From NCBI GenBank assembly GCA_002327305.1, contig DCUZ01000045.1:2594-17032 (forward strand): 14,439 nucleotides of DNA, read 5' to 3'. Shown piece by piece: positions 12,794 through 14,439 of the stretch. The stretch is from Holophagales bacterium UBA2201. Lineage in GTDB: Bacteria; Acidobacteriota; Thermoanaerobaculia; UBA2201. Under the pieces are notes generated by a model. That model saw only the letters and a list, made by a program, of their open reading frames with translations. It was not told where the DNA came from and did not search any database. The translations under genes and the position numbers were made by a program. The stretch's first letter is position 1; the number at the start of each line of letters is the position of its first letter.

Positions 12794-13936
12794 ATGCATA
12801 AGAAAAAGTTACGGGCGGGCGGGTGCGCGTTCCGTCAAACGGCGGTCATAGGGTTCCTGGCGGCATGTTTCGCCGTCCCATTGGTTCTCTCCGCCCAGGT
12901 GCCGGGGCCGACCCGGGCCGTCGATTGCGTGGTGACCGTCACCTCACCCCGTGCCGGCGACCGGTGGGAGGAGGGCGACACCACCACCATCGCGTGGCAG
13001 AAGTCCGGCCTGGAGTGCGCGGGGCGCGTGTATATTGAATTGTTCAAAAGCGGGGTTTTGTTTGATGAAATCCGACCAATTCCGCTGAATGATGATCAGG
13101 CCGTCTCGGCGATCTGGACCGTGCCGCCGTACTTGGGGACGGGGGATGATTTTACCATTGGCGTCCGGTACGATTACAACGCTTGGGGGGAGTCGGCGCC
13201 GTTTACCATCCACTCCAGCTACCGCCACCCCCGAGGCTGGTGGGTGTTCCCGGTGGCGTCGAACACCGCCGGGGCCAACGGAACGAACTGGAAAACCGAT
13301 CTGGTCTATTACAATCCGCAGAGCTTCGATGTGCATGCTTTTCTTTTCTATTGCGAAAGCGGGCAGGACAACACCGCGGCCCAGGCGGTGACGCTTCTGG
13401 TGCCGTCCATGCAGGCGGTCAAGGTGCAGGACGTGGTGGGCGGCCTCTTGGCGCGGCCGGGCACCTTTGGATTTCTCACCATGCAGCTGCATTGGATCGG
13501 CCCCCAGGTCAACGTTCCGCTCAGCACGACGCTGAGAGTCTACAATGATCAAGGGGGGAAGGGCACCTTCGGACAGGAGGTCCAGGGCCTGCTCTATTCG
13601 CAAGCCCTCCGAAAGGGCTGGAACGGCACCCTGATCAACCTGACGCAGACCGATCGGTTCCGGACCAACATCGGGTTCTCCAGCCATGTCGGGTCCGCCG
13701 TCACCGTGTCGTACACGGCCTTCCGGGGGGACCGGACGCCCTTGGGGGAGGGGGTGGTGGAGCTTCCGCCGTTCGGCCATGTGCAGGTCAACGAGGTCTT
13801 GCGCCGATTTACCGCGGAGCCGCTTGACAACGCGTTCATCACGGTCACCAGCGCCACCGAGCAGGCCGAGTATTTCGCCTACGCTTCGGTGGTGGACAAC
13901 CTCACGGGCGATCCGGGCTTCGTCCTGGCGCAATAG
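12794..13936 (+). CDS. Secreted two-domain protein: Kre9/KNH-like domain plus NGTNW-type domain
   Basis: A 380-residue exported protein of unknown function. A signal peptide covers about residues 1-35 (VIGFLAACFAVPLVLSAQ). Residues 44-140 resemble the Kre9/KNH beta-sandwich found in bacterial surface proteins: VTVTSPRAGDRWEEGDTTTI, then IELFKSG, then IWTVPPYLGTGDDFTIGVR. Residues 150-380 form a second all-beta domain beginning FPVASNTAGANGTNWKTDLVYYNP. I have met this mainly in secreted Acidobacteriota proteins, where a beta-sandwich follows the NGTNW motif. No catalytic motif is visible, so binding or surface display is likely. The AAGGAGGG site about 4 nt upstream fixes the start. It follows the LVIVD gene in the same direction and may share its transcript; both products are exported. 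Confidence 0.82.
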   Translation: MHKKKLRAGGCAFRQTAVIGFLAACFAVPLVLSAQVPGPTRAVDCVVTVTSPRAGDRWEEGDTTTIAWQKSGLECAGRVYIELFKSGVLFDEIRPIPLNDDQAVSAIWTVPPYLGTGDDFTIGVRYDYNAWGESAPFTIHSSYRHPRGWWVFPVASNTAGANGTNWKTDLVYYNPQSFDVHAFLFYCESGQDNTAAQAVTLLVPSMQAVKVQDVVGGLLARPGTFGFLTMQLHWIGPQVNVPLSTTLRVYNDQGGKGTFGQEVQGLLYSQALRKGWNGTLINLTQTDRFRTNIGFSSHVGSAVTVSYTAFRGDRTPLGEGVVELPPFGHVQVNEVLRRFTAEPLDNAFITVTSATEQAEYFAYASVVDNLTGDPGFVLAQ

Positions 13937-13964
13937 GGAATATTCCGCCGGAACCGCCCTATTG
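13931..13964. repeat. Nested inverted repeat across the stop codon
   Basis: CAATAGGG (13931-13938) and CCCTATTG (13957-13964) are perfect 8-bp arms. Inside, TTCCG-C-CGGAA forms a further 5-bp stem. The left arm contains the TAG stop of the preceding gene. There is no T-run, so a simple terminator is uncertain; it may mark an mRNA end or be a binding site. Confidence 0.5.
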
Positions 13965-13996
13965 GGTTAAGGCAGTCATACGCGCAAGGAGGCCGC

Positions 13997-14266
13997 ATGA
14001 GCGAAAACAAGAAAGTCCGCACCGAGGAGTACCGCCTCGACGGCGGCCAGGTCCTGGACAAGATCAAGGACCTCATCCACCAGGGGAACATCCGCCGCAT
14101 CGCGATCAAGAACGAGAAGGGGGAGACCCTCATCGAGATCCCCCTCACCCTCGGGGTGGTGGGGGCGGCGCTGTTGCCCATCTTCGCGGCCGTGGGGGCC
14201 CTCGCCGCCGTGGCCGCCCGGTGCGTTCTCGCCGTGGAGAAAGTGGAGCCGGCCCCGCCCGCATAA
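13997..14266 (+). CDS. DUF4342 family small protein
   Basis: An 89-residue protein matching the DUF4342 pattern: an N-terminal helix with VLDKIKDLIHQGNIRRIAIKN, then KGETLIEIPLTLGVVGAALLPIFAAVGALAAV, a beta strand running into one hydrophobic segment of about 20 residues, and a short VEKVEP tail. No biochemical function of the family is known to me. The hydrophobic part suggests membrane association or oligomerisation. In several lineages such proteins carry an N-terminal UBA-like helix; here it is short. Start at 13997 has AGGAGG 4 nt upstream. The first 23 bases from the ribosome site are almost identical to those of the LVIVD gene at 10735. Confidence 0.85.
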   Translation: MSENKKVRTEEYRLDGGQVLDKIKDLIHQGNIRRIAIKNEKGETLIEIPLTLGVVGAALLPIFAAVGALAAVAARCVLAVEKVEPAPPA

Positions 14267-14288
14267 CCGCGCGCGGTGGGGCGGCGGG

Positions 14289-14317
14289 TTGCCTCCCCCG
14301 GAATTTTCCGGTATCAT
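14289..14317 (+). promoter_or_regulatory. Sigma70-like promoter before the glycosyltransferase gene
   Basis: TTGCCT (14289-14294, four of six), a 17-nt spacer and TATCAT (14312-14317). The predicted start is about 14324, four bases before the ATG at 14328, again a very short leader without a ribosome site. Confidence 0.5.
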
Positions 14318-14327
14318 GGTCCCGACC

Positions 14328-14439
14328 ATGACGACGGAACGCGAGATCCTGTCCCCCGAAGCGGTGGAGCGCCTCGGCGCCGTCGGCGCCGCCGATATCG
14401 TGGTGGGCATCCCCAGTTTCAACAACGCCCGCACCATCG
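14328..14439 (+). CDS. Family 2 glycosyltransferase, N-terminal fragment (cut by window end)
   Basis: Thirty-seven codons are visible. MTTEREILSPEAVERLGAVG is followed by AADIVVGIPSFNNARTI. The latter is the first beta strand and nucleotide-sugar-binding turn of GT-A fold family 2 glycosyltransferases (usual form VxIPxxNxxxTI). No Asp-containing motif is yet in view because the window ends. An in-frame ATG at 14316 would add four residues but overlaps the -10 box, so 14328 is preferred. There is no Shine-Dalgarno for either. The substrate cannot be inferred. The gene follows the DUF4342 gene by 61 nt and seems to have its own promoter. Confidence 0.8.
   Translation, partial: MTTEREILSPEAVERLGAVGAADIVVGIPSFNNARTI

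Noticed and set aside
14267..14288. Terminator after the DUF4342 gene (CCGCGCGCGG palindrome)
   Set aside because: The stem is very short without a loop and there is no T-run.

Overview
The window is GC-rich and gene-dense. It looks like a free-living diderm bacterium: it encodes periplasmic c-type and membrane b-type haem proteins, several signal peptides, and tightly packed genes with stop/start overlaps. A secreted protein whose second half carries an NGTNW-type domain, which I associate mainly with Acidobacteriota, makes that phylum my best guess. This rests on recognition alone and is weak. I see no phage, IS, CRISPR, tRNA or rRNA sequence.

Left block, minus strand (about 1-5310). A strong sigma70-like promoter (TTGACA, 17 bp, TAACAT at 5306-5278) overlaps a set of TTAC/GTAA half-sites and drives five close-packed genes. 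In order these are an ArsF-family thioredoxin-like periplasmic protein, an ArsG/CcdA-like membrane protein, a PF03773 (ArsP-type) permease, a lipoprotein-like octahaem cytochrome c fused to a membrane cytochrome b, and the first 13 codons of an ArsC-like phosphatase-fold protein cut by the window edge. The stop/start overlaps and short gaps argue for one operon. The family set suggests arsenical or related metalloid handling coupled to quinol and thiol redox chemistry. The role of the cytochrome fusion is the open and most interesting question.

Middle block, minus strand (5415-9039). A secreted CocE/NonD-type serine hydrolase, a polytopic GT-C-like membrane protein and a complete thioredoxin-coupled ArsC form a second unit, separated by 8 nt and by a 4-nt ATGA overlap. 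ArsC therefore lies just upstream of the ArsF operon, and a second ArsC-like start lies at that operon's far end.

Divergent spacer (9040-9417). This carries three different families of 7-nt tandem repeats, a strong hairpin, and two promoters facing outward. Both promoters have extended -10 boxes placed so that the mRNAs would be leaderless or nearly so. A fourth, related heptamer family forms two opposed arrays between ArsC and the ArsF operon (5320-5408).

Right block, plus strand (9418-14439). A LarA-family nickel-pincer 2-hydroxyacid racemase homologue has the key residues of the family and is followed by a terminator and three hairpin elements. Then come a secreted LVIVD-repeat beta-propeller with an apparent in-frame insertion, a secreted two-domain protein (Kre9/KNH-like plus NGTNW domain), a small DUF4342 protein, and the start of a family 2 glycosyltransferase cut by the window end.
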